A DNA stretch of 64,000 bases from the NCBI GenBank assembly GCA_028673005.1, contig CM054118.1:91798858-91862857 (forward strand), in the 5' to 3' direction. Of the stretch, positions 1 to 12,400 are shown in pieces. The position numbers and the translations under genes were made by a program. Position 1 is the stretch's first letter; every line of letters begins with the position of its first letter. Below the pieces are notes generated by a model that did not search any database, was not told where the DNA came from, and saw only the letters and a list, made by a program, of their open reading frames with translations. The stretch comes from Tanypteryx hageni. Lineage: Eukaryota > Arthropoda > Insecta > Odonata > Petaluridae.

Positions 1-736
1 TAGCTTGCTAGAACTGAAAGATGCTATTGGCTTCTTTTAAACTAAGACAAACTAGTAGGAACTTTCATTAGAGTGCTGCTATGATTCTTGTCATAACCTT
101 TTCACAGATATCTAGATTATTGTAAATTCTTGGTAGGGGGAGTGTAATATGCATTATTTTCCCAAACAACCATCTCGAATTCATTCTTTTATCATTTTAC
201 TATAAATTGATTAGAAAAACACATCTCTGTGAAAATGCTTTAAGCCTGACCTCACAGTATTTGTCCATTGCAGAAGACTTCCACTTGCTTAAATCATATG
301 TAATTTATATATTAAATTATAACAAATCCAATTAGGTAATGATACAATAATAATCTAATATAAATTGATAATTGCAACATTATGTAAAACAATATACATA
401 TTAAAAGTACTGTGAGATGAAAAATATCTGCAATTGGAAATATGATTATCAACTAACATATAAACTCCTCTATAAAGAAAACCATTGGAAAATAAGAATG
501 TCTTGAGTTAAAAATTTGTACAGATTTTTCCCTATAAAATGATTTCAAAATATTGTTATTTCAGGCACACACAGGTCACCATCTTATTTTATGAAGTTCA
601 CCCTTCATGCTTCTATAAAAAACATAAGCTGACGTTTCAAAGCATTTTATGGGTGTTTGAGTTCCAATTGTTACATATACATATATGCCGTCTTATTCAT
701 TTTTTAATTAATTTTGGTTTTGCTTTATTTACTCAG
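1..736 (+). other. Intron of the SENP6/7-like gene (5' part of window)
   Basis: AT-rich sequence ending in a pyrimidine-rich tract and AG at 735-736, the acceptor for the first visible exon. Short open frames here show no family motif and I see no gene in it. Confidence 0.6.
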
Positions 737-3700
737 ATACTTGACCCAGAGCTGTCTGTCTGAAAAAGATCAGCTTCGCACTCATGTCTTCAGTTCATTC
801 TTCTACAAGCGCTTGACCACACGACCTGTGAGATCTGCAAGACGACACCACCCCATGGAATTGGATTCTTCTACAAGCCCTGCAGAAAAACGGCATGCTC
901 GTGTTAAGAGTTGGACTAAGAATGTGGACATATTTGAGAAAGACTTCATTGTTATACCTATCAACGAAAGGTGACATTATCTCTGCTGAGGGTTCATTCT
1001 ATGTATCAACAAATTTGTGATTATTTAATGGCCTTGTTAGTCATGAAGTAAAAATTTTCTTCATATGTTCAAATATTTTTTCCTGAAATTTAATTTACTT
1101 GTAGTGAAAAATGATTTTTCCTTTGATAGCTTTACTACTTGTGTATAAATTATCAGTGTGATGAGCCAGCCATTGACATTTAATACATACTTGTTACTTA
1201 TAGTTGATAGTGACTTATTTACAAATTTTTTTGAATTATTTCAAAAGACTATATTAGACAATGATAAAAGGTGGTACTGAATATGTAATTAAATTCATCT
1301 GATGAAGTTAATAAGCATTTTTGTGTTATGATTATTCTTAGAATGTTTTCATATTATCTTTAAAGGTTTAACAGTTAGTATTTTGTGGTTTTAGTGCACA
1401 CTGGTTTCTTGCCATTATCTGTTTCCCTGGACTTGAGGGATGTGTTAGGATGAGCGATGGAGTTCCAGTCAAATTGCCTCCTTGTCAACCAAAACCTACC
1501 AAAAAACCTAAAGGTAACATTCATATCATAGTTACAGTTTGTTTACATCCTTCATAGGCAAAAATTTGGTAAATTTATTTTCTTCATATTTCCTTGTTGT
1601 CTAGTTCTTTCAATTTTTCATTATGAATAACAATATTTTTGTATGCTGCATTTCTTCAGTTATATCGGTTATTATGAAATGTTGATCAGTTGTGAGATTT
1701 TGTAATTTTAGAAGATACATAAAAATTATATCAGCATGTTATTACTCCTAACAACCTATTTAATAGTAAAATACCATTCTCTTAAAGAAGTTTATCGATA
1801 TGACATTCAAATTAATATCCTCTGTTTTTCCTAGAAGTGCAACACACTGAGATGGAGAATCAAGAGATGCCACCTCAACCTTGCTTAGTGAAGCCCATTC
1901 AAATTGGATCAACAACCATCACACCAATAACAGCATCTCCAGTCGGAGGAACAGGTGGTAATGTCGTGTTGCCAGCTGCTGTCAACATTGAGGAGAGGGA
2001 GGCAAGCACGGTGGTGGACGAGTTCTCAGACAGAGATGAAGCGGAAGGGGAAGAAGAAGATATTCAGATGCCGAGTGAAAGCGAGGACGAATTGCAGCAG
2101 GATGGGAAGAAGGAGGGAAAAAGGGGTGAGGAGGAGAAAGAGGACAAGGAGGATGAAGATGAGGAGGAAACACAAGAGAAAATTGAGAGAGATTCAGATG
2201 AGGAAGCCAAGCAAGATAGGACAGAGGATGACGGTGAAGAGGTATTTTCATGTTGCTGTTAGTAGCAATTGTTCCCTGATGAATTGTAATAAATGATGTC
2301 GTGTCATTATTTACATAATATTATTCATACGCTACCATGAATGAATGACAGTGTAAATGTATGCATGAAAATTAAAATAAATAAGCAAACTTTGATCAGT
2401 TACATTCTCATCATTTAAAGAATTTAATTTTCTAAGTGCTACATTTTGTTTAAAATGTTGTCATTTACCAATGGCTTTAACTTCTTTATGTAGATTATTA
2501 ATTAGGTCAGTCTATTTTATCATTAAATGATAAGTAACAACATAAGCAATAAATTCTCTATTTATTGTTTGTCTTCTTTAAAAGTCTGTTTTTAAATTTT
2601 TTGATAAGTATGCTAATTATTTTAATGCTTGAAAATTTGCATGCATTAGAATTTTATAATACAGTGAAACCTGGGTTATACGTAGTTCAAGGGACCGAAC
2701 AAAAAATACGTATAACTCAGAGTTACGTATAACTCAATAGATGGTTAAATAAGATCGACATATGAAGATTAAACCAGACACTTGGTGATTTCGTGAAAGG
2801 CACATATTTATAGAGCAAAAATAAACAAAATATCTCACAACCACAAACTCTCACTCACTGATGAACCACTCACAATCAGCACGTGATTAAAAAAAATACT
2901 TTCAACAAATTTCATTTTATTTGAAATGAAATAGTCAGTTATTGTCTTTTGTTTCCTTCTTTTCGTGGAAAAAAGGTACCGAGAACTTTCAAGTTGATTT
3001 GCTATGGACATAATCTCCTCTTGACTCTCAAAAGAGGAAATGAAGCCGATTTTCCTTCCAAAAGGCTGCACAAACATTGTCAACCGAACTTGACTCCCCC
3101 GAAATCATGCATCCAGTGATGCCATGCCTTTCTTTAAATCCTTGCAGCCAACCTTGTGAAGCCTGAAATTCCTCACTTACATTCAACTTGACTGCAAAAC
3201 TCTTGGCCTTTTCTGGCAGTATGGTGCCACTTATAGGGATATTTTTTTATCTCATCTCTTTAAACCACATAAACAGATTTTTCTAGATCAGCATATCTTC
3301 CTTCCTGGACCCGTCTTCTTTTATGTGCATTCTGGCCAGCGCTTGCATAGTTTTCTCTCATTTGGTCGAATTTGGCCAGAATAGTGCACAGCGTTGTATA
3401 CGGAATTTTCAGTCTGTTAGCCAGTTCTTTCTTCAACAGGTGCGGATTTTCTTCAGCCTCATAATTTTTATTTTATTCTCTACTGTAATTCCTTTTCTTT
3501 TTTGAGACATATAATATAAAGGCTGGCGAAACACTGAGGAGAATGTTCACGACTGATAAAACGCTGTCTTCCAGTGCACGACTATCCCCTTCTGCGCACA
3601 AAGTCAGCTTGGCCGATTTTTCTTCTGACTTCCCCTAACTCCCCCTCCTTAGCTGAGGGCCTTCCCCTAACTCCCCCTCCTAGCTGAGGGCCTTTAAAAA

Positions 3701-6700
3701 GCAGCACTGATTACTTTGTGTCCGAATCTCAGGCATCGCAAAGAAAACGCATAATTTTTCGTTATTTTTTCCACAGGATAGAATCTTACATTGTTATCGC
3801 AAACCATTGTTATCGGATACCAGCAGATTATGGCGCGTTATTTTAACATGACATAATCCTGTAATGATACAAAATAATAATATGTATGCACAGCACGTAA
3901 ATACGTAAAACCGAGATAAAAGTAGTTGGCGGGAGCGGATGAACGCTACGTATAAATGAAGTTTACGTATAAGTCAGTTACGCATAACTCAGTATTTTAA
4001 TACGTGTAACCATATGGTGTTTTGCCGGAACCAGCCATAAAATACGTATAAAGGAGTATTACGTATAATTGGGTTACGTATAACCCAGGTTTCACTGTAT
4101 ATAAAATTTTCATTTTTGACAAGATTTAACATATAGATTATTATTTTATTTTTCTAGATCCAATCTCCCTTAAAAACTGAATCCAAAATAGAACCAGATC
4201 CTGACCAGTTAATTGAAGAAGGGCCAAAAAAGTCAAACATTGAATACTGCTCTCCAAATGATCCTATAAAACAGTGAGTACTTCTAATTTACCCAGTTTT
4301 TTGTCACACCTTATTTGTAATGGGATTTTCTGAACTTATTTCGCTCAATGTGTAGTCTTACCATGGAAGACGTCCTTGAATCTAAGATAATAGGAAAAAC
4401 ATTAATCAACAAAGGTAATTATTTATATCATTTTATTTCGGCAAACATACAGAAGGGCCAGAGAATCAATAAAAATGCTTTTGACCTATCTATATCTAAT
4501 CTCATTTTATCCTCTCCTTTGTTACATTCATTTTCATCCCCACCCATACTCTCTTCCCATTTACATTTGTTTCATACTCAGTGTGTTTATTATTTTGATT
4601 GTCCCCATCTTCTTTTGCCTGCATCTTTGTTATTGCACTTTCTTAAAACTATTTTAATTTGAAGTATTTATCGCTATTTTTAACCTTTTTGTGGCAACTA
4701 CAAGAAAATGAAATTTGTATGGTTCGTTTACTTTTATAAAAAAGAAGTCATTGTTGGCAAGTTGCTGCTGTTCATGGCTGCTATGTAGCCTTCATTGGGT
4801 TTTCCCAGTCTTTTATGGCTAGTGAAGCTACCTAGTTTGTCAAGTGGCTTATAGCCATGAAGCAAACTTTGTAATTCTTTTTTGAATGCTTGTGATTGCA
4901 TTTCTTTTTCTAATATTCTTTGAATTTTTTCTGCAGACCATGCATCCTGATTTTTGATTCATTGGCTGGGTCAAGTCGCTCTAGGGTTGTAGCAACCCTC
5001 CGTGACTATCTGCGCATAGAATACAAAGTGAAGAAAGGAAAGGATCGAGAGTTCTCAAAAGATACAATTAGAGGAGCCTGCCCGAGAGTGCCTCAACAAA
5101 CCAACTTTGTTGACTGTGGAGTTTATGTCTTGCAATACGTGGAGAGCTTTTTTGAGGTAACAATATCCTTTTCATAAACTTAACTAAGTACAGTAAATCT
5201 TCAGTCTCAGCTGTTTCAGACATTGCGGTTTCACTTATTCCTGGTTTGCTGCTGCCACAGCACTGCCATCTCTCTTCCCGAGACAGTGCTGCGATAATAT
5301 TCCTTCTATTCTGCAAACAACTGCAACTGCAGAGTAATGAATACAATTGCAGTAGTACTTAAAGGCTGGTTCACACTGGAGGGAAGGTTGCATTGAGGGC
5401 GCTATTAGGAATAGGACTATTTTTGCAGAGACATTCACACTTGTAGGTTAGGCCTCGGTCGCGGCACGGTCGCATTCCGGCTCCCACCTCCAGCGTGATG
5501 TAGTTTATGGATGCCCCTAACTCGCAGAAAGATTCTAACTCACTTCGGCTGTATTGCCGATAGTAACCGAAGGGGCTAGGACTCGAAGGGGCTTGGGACA
5601 AAAGTTGCTTCCTCGAGCAACCCAAGGGATTTGTACTGAGGCTGTCCCCTACGAGTCTGAATGCATTTGGGACTTTCCATAAAATTCCCATCGTAAATAG
5701 GATTTTTGTATTTGGTCTAAACCGCGACCATCCCTCCAGTTTGAACCAGCCTTAAAAGTGGCTCTCGACTACAGTAATCCCCATAATAACCATCAGCAAT
5801 TACACTCACGAATAATTTTTAAATTCTTGGAATTATTTTCACAATGAAAAATACTTTGAATCACTTTTCACATTGAAAAAAAAAACAATAATTAAAAAAA
5901 TTGATATTTGTTGATCTGGATGACAAAATATTGATCAGCATCCTATTACTAAGATCACATTATTGGACAGAATATTCACGAATAAATTGCCATTGGTGGC
6001 ACTAGCATCATTGTCAATATTCACAAGAAAATTTGTTTTGCAAAATTTTTTTATTAATGTCTCCACAGTTCCGTGTTTTTTTTGTGTGCAAAATATTCAA
6101 AGAAATTCATTATTTTCTCTTCCAATTGCTCTTTGCCAAGGCAAAGCTAATATTATCATTAACATATAATTAATATAACTAAAGTTAATAATAATATATA
6201 ATTATAATTGGCCATTCTTACACAACAGTATTTTTCATGTTATGAACCATTGTTTCATTGACTGCAATATTTAAAATGCCCATTATTATATGTTTCTGCA
6301 TTCATTACCTCCAAATAAAAATTATACAGCTCACTTTTACCAAAGAATATTACTTTTCAAATAACGCTTGGCTAATTTGAAAAAAAAAACAAACCTGGAA
6401 TGGTGTACTCCATTTGCCGCAGTACACAGAGTTTCCAAATGCATTCTTTCAGATCGGCAAATTTTAGTAAAACTCCCCAATGCCAAATTTCATCTAAATA
6501 CATCCCGAGTTGAAACGTAAATTATAAGCTACATGTAGTTCTTCATGTAAAGTGGTCGTAATTATCACCTGATTTTAACCAAAATTGAATTCGGTTGACA
6601 ATTTTTAGTAAAACTTCCCAATACCAAATGTCATTAAAATTCGTCCAGCGGTTTCCAAGTTGAAACAGAAGTACATTGTAAGCTACATGAAGGTCTTCAT

Positions 6701-9700
6701 GTAACATGGTCGTTATTGTTGTCTGATTTTAACCAAAATTGGAATTGGCTGACAAATTTTAGTGAAACTCCACAATACCAAGTTTCGTTAAAATATGTCT
6801 AGTAGTTCCCGTGTTGTGAAACTTTTAATTAATATTTTGCTTGGAATGAATAAAAGAAAATGGTATAATTATGTAAATACGTTAATTTCCTTTTCTTTAA
6901 ATTTATTGTAAACCTTACATTTTATGGAAAAAATTATTTAACAAAAATGTGCATTTAATTATTTTGTTTAACTTTTGTTCTCAATATTTTTGTCTCACGA
7001 GTATTTAATAAGATTCTTATGAAGTCAATTGTAAAATACATGTAGGTCTTCATGTAAAGTGGTCTTAATTATTGTCCGATTTTAACCAAAATTGGAATCG
7101 GTTGATAAATTTTAGCAAAACTTCCAAATACCAAATTTCATCCTGAGTTTAAACATACGGACAAACGAAAAGGACCTCCCCTACATGTGTTCACTTTGTG
7201 CAAAGAACGCAGAAAAACTAAGAGATTTTGGATCGAACCCGGACCTATGCCATAGGAGCTATACATGCTATCTGCTCAGCCTATCTCATTCTTATCAACA
7301 ATTCGACAATGAAACCTATTAAGTTGCATACAATGTTTTTGCAGATTTTTGATGGTGATTTCCTGAACCCAAGGGCCCATTCACAGAAACCCTGAGACGC
7401 GGATCTCCTTATTTTTTATGTAGAATCACCTGGTTGTTTCATCAAAATCCGTGACCTGAAGGTCATAGCCACCTCTTGTTAGATGATGATGGCACATCTC
7501 ATTATGGAGGTCATGATCCTGCCTCTCGTTGCAACATTGCCCTTGCAACCATCACTGGCCTGTGGTATCGTCAAGCCGGGCAGTTGCCCAGGTCACCAAA
7601 GTCTTGGGGGCTCGATCCTAACCTATCTATACATTACTTGCAAGTGAACAAATGTTGGAACCACTTATATCGCAGAATAGGCTGGAATCTCAGTGACATT
7701 CGTTTTATTCTTTTATCATGAGTAATATTTATGGAGCATTGAAGAAATTAACATGCACTTTACAAATACCATATATGCTAGTCTACAAGATGACCTGGTG
7801 TCTAAGTCGCCCACGATTTCTTCGACTAAAAATTAATTTTTTACATATATTCGCCATTTAAGTCGTCACTTTTTCACTCAATAAATCTTATAATCAGTCA
7901 AGTGGTCATGACAAAATAATAATTGTTAACCTTACGATTAATTTTATATCAAAAGATGTCAAATGTCTGATCGATATCTATATTTGATCTTCATTTGTTG
8001 TGGATTACAATAAGCCTGATATCGTAACATATGATCCAGAGGATGAATTTGACAATTTCTATGAGTGTGATGCAGACGGCAAGGGATTTCATGGTTTTCA
8101 AACTGCAATGTAGAAAAATACCATTCTTGAATGTTTTAAAAATTTCCTTTTGCCATTTTGGTAATTTTCTATAGATCGTATGTTGTTATTGTTTGAAAAA
8201 TTATTTCATGTATTAAAATGACAATTTTTAATTCTAAGTTATTTGTTGTTTAAACTGATCATTTTACAAATCTTCTAAATAATGTCTGTAAATAAATGGT
8301 AAACAGTTGAACAGCTGATTCAAAATGGCAGTCATCTACATTGAAAAATACGCTGGAGTTTATGGTTCACATTTTATGCCCAGTGTGTAAGGCGACCTCA
8401 ACATATTAGAGGATTTTTTTAAGCTTCAAAGGTCAAGTTGTAGACTGGTGTATACGGTATCTAAACAAAAATTTATGGAATGGAGCGCTGGAGCGGTTTC
8501 TTGCCTGGGATGCCAAAATACCTCAGGTCCCTCCTGCTTGCAGCTATTTGACCAAGTTGTAACTGTTGCATTCAAGGCTTACTATAGTTGGGAGCATGAA
8601 TGAAGGTGTATGTCATGGTTACTGCGCAGAGAGAGAGAAATACATTTTACATTGCTGCCAAACCGCCAGCCTGCATAAGCTTACGCTCTGAAAACAACGT
8701 ATGATGCATGAAGTCCTATGCCACAAGCACTCGCCGTTTTCTCTTAACAACTGGAAACATTGTAACAAGCTTTATGTGTTGCTTCGTTTGCAAGCGCCTA
8801 CTCTATTTTGAACTACTGGTACAATTTATATATTATTTCTCTTGCTTGTTTGTGCAAAACCTTGTGTTTACTTCCTTCAACCTCCATTTTCGAACACCAC
8901 TAGAACGTACTATTTAAATCTCAATTGTAAAACAAGCATATAAACATAAATCACGTTGCATATGTATGTACTGCACTTCAAGAACTGCTGTAAAACCATG
9001 TGAAATTCCTTGCCTTTGCGCATGCAGTTGCCACCTGCCTTTGTTCGTGCTCCCAACTATAACACAGATGCATTCCCGGACACATTCTATATGCGATGGA
9101 ATGTGATGCATCAATGGATGTCAGTCAGTATTGGAAGGAGGACAATATCACCGATTGCATAATCAACATCAAAGAGTCACTTGGTGAAGTGAAGCGTTCC
9201 ACCATAGACTACTGATGGTAGAAGTTGTGAGAAGAGGCAGTATATGGTTTTAAAAGTTTCCTATCAGTTGACGAGGAAATGTGGAGGTTAGCAAGAATGT
9301 CCTATGCCATTGGAGTGAGGGATACGAGGAGATGGAGGCAGAGATATATCAAGTCTTACAATAAGGACCTGAAAGAGAGAGAGCTCATGAGATCTGGTGG
9401 GAATGAGAAAATGGAGGCCAAAAATCTGCAATTAAATTTGCAAATGCTAGTGTAGGTCTTCAGGCTAGAAAGGTCATGGACAAAATCTCTTGAGGTGGAC
9501 ATTATGGAGCAGGGCATTAGGATGAATATAAGAGATAGAGACCTTCATGTTATCCTTTGGGAAAATATATAGGGACAAGCAGAGAAAGCCTAAGGCATTG
9601 CTCTTCAACCTTTTTTTTGGCCCATTTGCAAATCCAAATTTTTCGTGGAACCCTACTATCTTTCAAAGTAATAATATATCTATACAAATGTATACAAATT

Positions 9701-11496
9701 AAATTCAAGTTCCTGTTACTCTACAACAGGGGTCGGCAACCTTTTGTGCATGACGGGCAACATTCATAATGTGAATGCTTCGGAGGGCCGCATTTAAAGT
9801 CACGAGTGGGCCGGATGAGCGTTTACATCCAAAGTTATCCAGAGATTCTGTGGTCTCATATTAGTAAAAATCATATCTAAATAATTTACTAGCGTTAAAA
9901 ATTCATCAGAAAAAGTTTTGAGTCCAAAATTTTACTAAAAAATGAAATTTTGTTAAATTGTGCCGATTAATTTTTCATTGTGGCTTCGCGGGCCGCTTAA
10001 AGCTCTCCCGGGGGCTGCATCTGGCCCACGAGCTGTATATTGCCGACCCCTGCTCTACATGTACATACTGTGTATTATTTATTTATATTTATTATTACTT
10101 GTAATTTTTAAAAATAGTTACAAAATCATACATATATCAAAATTTTCAGCAAACATTTGTGGAACCCTTGAGACCCCTTTACAGAACCACAGGGTTCCGT
10201 GGGACCCAGGTCTGAAACCACTGGGCTAGACATCTTGCATAAGCTAGACTTTCAACCCTCAAACACTGAGCCGCCGCTATGAGATCTCTGAATTAGCTGG
10301 ATGATACTCCAGAGAAATGTAAACTCCCAAATCAAATGCCATTGTCTTTGTCATTGTTTTATTTGTGTTTGTGGTCTTCATCAGCATCTTCGTTATCATC
10401 ATCATCGGCATGAAAGATAAGTTTACCTTTACATCATTTATTGTTGTCAAAATATAATTATGTTTGTTAGTCTGGAACCTGTCCCCCTTTTTTGATCACT
10501 GCAGTTTCTGTCTTCACGCTATTATTAGGAACATATCTCCCATGAAGTTTGAGGGTCTACTGTATTTTTCCTACAAAAAATTTAGATGTCAATTCACATT
10601 CAAATACATAATGTCTGGTTGAATTTAAAAATATTTTCATTTTTAAAAAACATCTTTTTATGAGCGATTATTATTGCATCCATTGTTTGAATGATTCAAT
10701 TTCTTTTGTTGCTCCACTCTAGAATCCTATCAAAGATTACCGCATTCCAATACGCTCCCTCACACAATGGTTTCCTGAGGAGGTGGCGCATAGGAAGAGG
10801 GAGGCCATACATGAATTAATATTACAGTTGATGAAGGAACAAAACATCACATTGAGACTTCCCAAGATAACACTTCCATCAGCCGCCAGCCGTGCAAACC
10901 AACCAAATCCACAAGATGAAAGAGAAGAATGCCTCAAGAGTGTGGGAGAGATGGAGATGTGCAAGAAGTTGGGAGAGCAGAGCCATATAATCATCAAAAC
11001 GGATCAGGCTGGACAGAGGGTGGTGACGGGTGGCATAAGAGTGATCTCCATGTGCAAGCTTACTGACGGGATGAAGTTGGTGTTGGAGAAACCCAATGAT
11101 GGGGCCAGGGAGCAAGTGCTACCCGAGCACTTACTTTACGACGATATTGACGAGAAAGAGGGCGGGTTGTATGATGGTGAGAGCAGGTCCGACATGGTGG
11201 AGAGGATGGAGGTGGAGGAGGGTGAGGAAGAGGGGGCATTTGAGGAGGAGATGGAGGCGCTGGAGGAGGGAGAACTGGAGGAGGTGAAAAAGGAGGCAGA
11301 GGATTGGGAGGAGGAGGAGGAGGAGGAGATGCAGAGGAAGAGGAAGAGTGACATAATGAGAGCGTACAGTGCGCTCGTTTCGCCTTACATCACGAAGAGG
11401 AAACCGTTGAGACAGGATATGTTGATTGATACAGTGAAAAGTGAAAATGAGGCGAGCTGCGACAGGGAAAGTCCAAACAAGAGACCAAAATGTTAA
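737..11496 (+). CDS. SUMO-specific cysteine protease, SENP6/SENP7 (Ulp2) type; C-terminal catalytic part in six exons
   Basis: Peptidase family C48, which removes SUMO and edits poly-SUMO chains, normally in the nucleus. Exons by splice signals and frame continuity: 737-970, 1395-1513, 1835-2241, 4158-4273, 4937-5156, 10723-11496. Exon 1 reads FSSFFYKRL and [11 protein letters not shown], the start of the SENP6/7 catalytic domain. The catalytic His is in [12 protein letters not shown] (exon 2), Asp in ILIFDSLAG and Cys in [18 protein letters not shown] (both exon 5), with PQQ just before the Cys motif. Exons 3 and 4 form an acidic insertion between His and Asp, as in the split catalytic domain of SENP6/7. 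Exon 6 starts with NPIKDYRIP, continues into a Glu-rich tail and ends at TAA 11494-11496. Upstream exons lie outside the window. SENP6 versus SENP7 cannot be decided here. Confidence 0.93.
1835..2241 (+). CDS. Acidic low-complexity exon 3 of the SENP6/7-like gene
   Basis: This 407-nt exon (acceptor CTAG at 1831-1834, donor GT at 2242) enters in phase 1 and leaves in phase 0. It encodes about 135 residues; the second half is almost entirely Glu, Asp, Lys and Arg. It separates the His-containing exon from the Asp/Cys exon, so it is a solvent loop inserted in the protease fold, not part of the active site. The opposite-strand frames over it are composition artefacts. Confidence 0.8.
2662..4097 (-). 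mobile_element. Pogo/Tigger-like DNA transposon, internally deleted, in SENP intron 3
   Basis: The 1436-bp element has terminal inverted repeats beginning CAGTGAAACCTGGGTTATAC at the left and its reverse complement at the right. It is flanked by the TA dinucleotide (2660-2661 and 4098-4099) as expected for Tc1/mariner-pogo. Minus-strand coding remains, in order: a frameshifted N-terminal helix-turn-helix near 3500-3350, a CENP-B type DNA-binding segment ([17 protein letters not shown]) near 3180-3110, and the typical C-terminal tail (KQKTITDYF) near 2940. The DDE catalytic domain between them is missing, so it cannot encode transposase. A 31-32 bp tandem duplication lies near 3630-3692. Confidence 0.85.
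5363..5752. mobile_element. MITE with about 30-bp TIRs and TAA target duplication (PIF/Harbinger-like)
   Basis: The left end reads AGGCTGGTTCACACTGGAGG and the right end is its reverse complement with a few mismatches over about 30 bp. The flanks are TAA at 5360-5362 and TAA at 5753-5755. A 3-bp TAA duplication with GGCTGGTTCACA-like ends suits a non-autonomous PIF/Harbinger element. The minus-strand open frame inside it is not a recognised protein. Confidence 0.65.
6440..7170. repeat. Degenerate tandem repeat, about four copies
   Basis: A module reading roughly 'tacatg-aggtcttcatgtaaagtggtcgta, then gattttaaccaaaattgg, then gacaaattttagtaaaactccc' recurs near 6440-6590, 6590-6720, 6720-6830 and 7030-7150. 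Spacing is irregular and divergence clear. It looks like an old dispersed repeat amplified locally. Confidence 0.6.
7218..7270 (-). repeat. tRNA-like B-box relic, possibly SINE-derived
   Basis: On the minus strand the segment reads GGTCCGGGTTCGATCC, a good Pol III B-box in a T-arm-like setting, preceded by a degenerate stretch with no convincing cloverleaf. Possibly the head of an old tRNA-derived SINE. Confidence 0.3.
7766..8460. mobile_element. Unclassified inverted-repeat element (about 695 bp)
   Basis: The left end (ATACCATATATGCTAGTCTA) and the reverse complement of the right end (ATACCGTATACACCAGTCTA) match over about 31 bp with roughly seven differences. The inner part is AT-rich with a short acidic coding-like stretch near 8030-8080. 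No clear target duplication was found. Confidence 0.5.
9100..9420 (+). pseudogene. Pogo/jerky-like transposase C-terminal remnant
   Basis: Translation in one main frame gives [18 protein letters not shown], then after stops a segment [20 protein letters not shown]. The layout (a W-x-x-x-x-I-x-D-x-I motif followed by a second acidic helical region) resembles the C-terminal part of jerky/Tigger transposases. Stops near 9210-9230 show it is dead. Weak assignment by eye. Confidence 0.45.
9596..10223. mobile_element. Outer hAT-type non-autonomous element, split by a second hAT MITE
   Basis: The left end CATTGCTCTTCAACCTTTTT and the reverse complement of the right end (CAGTGGTTTCAGACCTGGGT) resemble the CAGTGGTTCTCAACC-type ends of Charlie-like hAT elements. 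It is interrupted at 9727-10052 by another element. Target duplication is not convincing. Confidence 0.5.
9727..10052. mobile_element. hAT MITE nested in the outer element
   Basis: The 326-bp element starts CAGGGGTCGGCAACC and ends in ATTGCCGACCCCTG, with flanks CTCTACAA (9719-9726) and CTCTACAT (10053-10060), an 8-bp duplication with one mismatch. The inner ends carry the GGGCCGC-rich stretch common in this hAT MITE class. Confidence 0.8.
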
Positions 11497-12400
11497 AAGA
11501 GTGCTTTTTAGTTTATGTGATGTCATGTATATATACATATATGGAAGGTGAACTGTTTTAATGTGTTGATGTTTATGACTGGATTGAACCATTTGTTGTC
11601 CTTACTGAACTTAGAAGGAAAATGAATGTTTCAGTTGTACTCCTTGGTACTGTGAGGAAATAATAATATGGATTTGTTTGATCTTTCCATGGAGAATCAA
11701 TTGTGAAGATGTCATAATATTGGAAAGTGTGGTGTATGAATGCAATTTCTTCCAGTTATTTAAGGAAAACAACTGTGGTGTTAATTTTATAAAGAAATCA
11801 CTACTGATGAATTTATGAATGTAAGCCTTTTGTGTTTCATGAAGCTTGCTTATTTTTATAGTTAAGGGAGTTATTTTGTTTTTGTATAACTTACTGTCTA
11901 AGATGTATAAACCTTCTATAATTGTTTACATATCTTTCCCATTTTGTAGAGGTAAATTATTTGTTCCTAAATTTGTCATAGAATACTTCCTAAAAAATGT
12001 ATACTCTATACAGATGCGCAGTTGCCATTTTATCTTGAAAATTGGGTGAATCTTAGATCAGAAAACTTCATGTCTTTTACAAAATGCCCAGTAAGTAACC
12101 TGGCCCACATTGGGCTTAAATTATGTAGCTAATGCCTGCCTTGGGCATTTCCTTTGGTTAATTTTCTCATCCCTAAAAATTAATTTCGTACTTGAGCAAT
12201 CTTAGCATTTAATATTTAGTTGTATGATAAGGCAACTGGATATATAAAGATATAAACACAAGCAGGCAGGCTGTGTTTAAGAGAGCTCCTCATTCATAAA
12301 TGTCATTTCTTTCTAATAGAAAAGTATAAGTGGTTGCCAATATGTATTGCATTTCCATGCTATGATTGATACATGTGATGTAGAATAAAGTACACTATTC
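11497..12400 (+). other. Probable 3' UTR of the SENP6/7-like gene with poly(A) signal
   Basis: After the stop, AT-rich sequence continues to an AATAAA at 12384-12389. No splice or coding signal is seen before it. The exact cleavage site is not knowable from sequence alone. Confidence 0.5.

Larger units (their letters stand above)
5157..10722 (+). other. Long final intron of the SENP6/7-like gene, filled with repeats
   Basis: The 5566-bp intron runs from the GTAACA donor to the TCTAG acceptor. It contains a TAA-flanked MITE, a degenerate tandem repeat, a second inverted-repeat element, a pogo-like transposase remnant and nested hAT elements, listed separately. Remaining parts (about 5756-6400, 8461-9090, 10230-10720) show nothing I recognise. 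Confidence 0.75.

Noticed and set aside
1955..2296. Open frames on both strands across the acidic SENP exon
   Set aside because: Shadows of the purine-rich exon 3; the frame with splice-phase continuity is the 1835-2241 exon.
10737..11592. Several open frames on the minus strand and a second + frame over SENP exon 6
   Set aside because: Composition artefacts opposite a Glu/Lys-rich coding exon.
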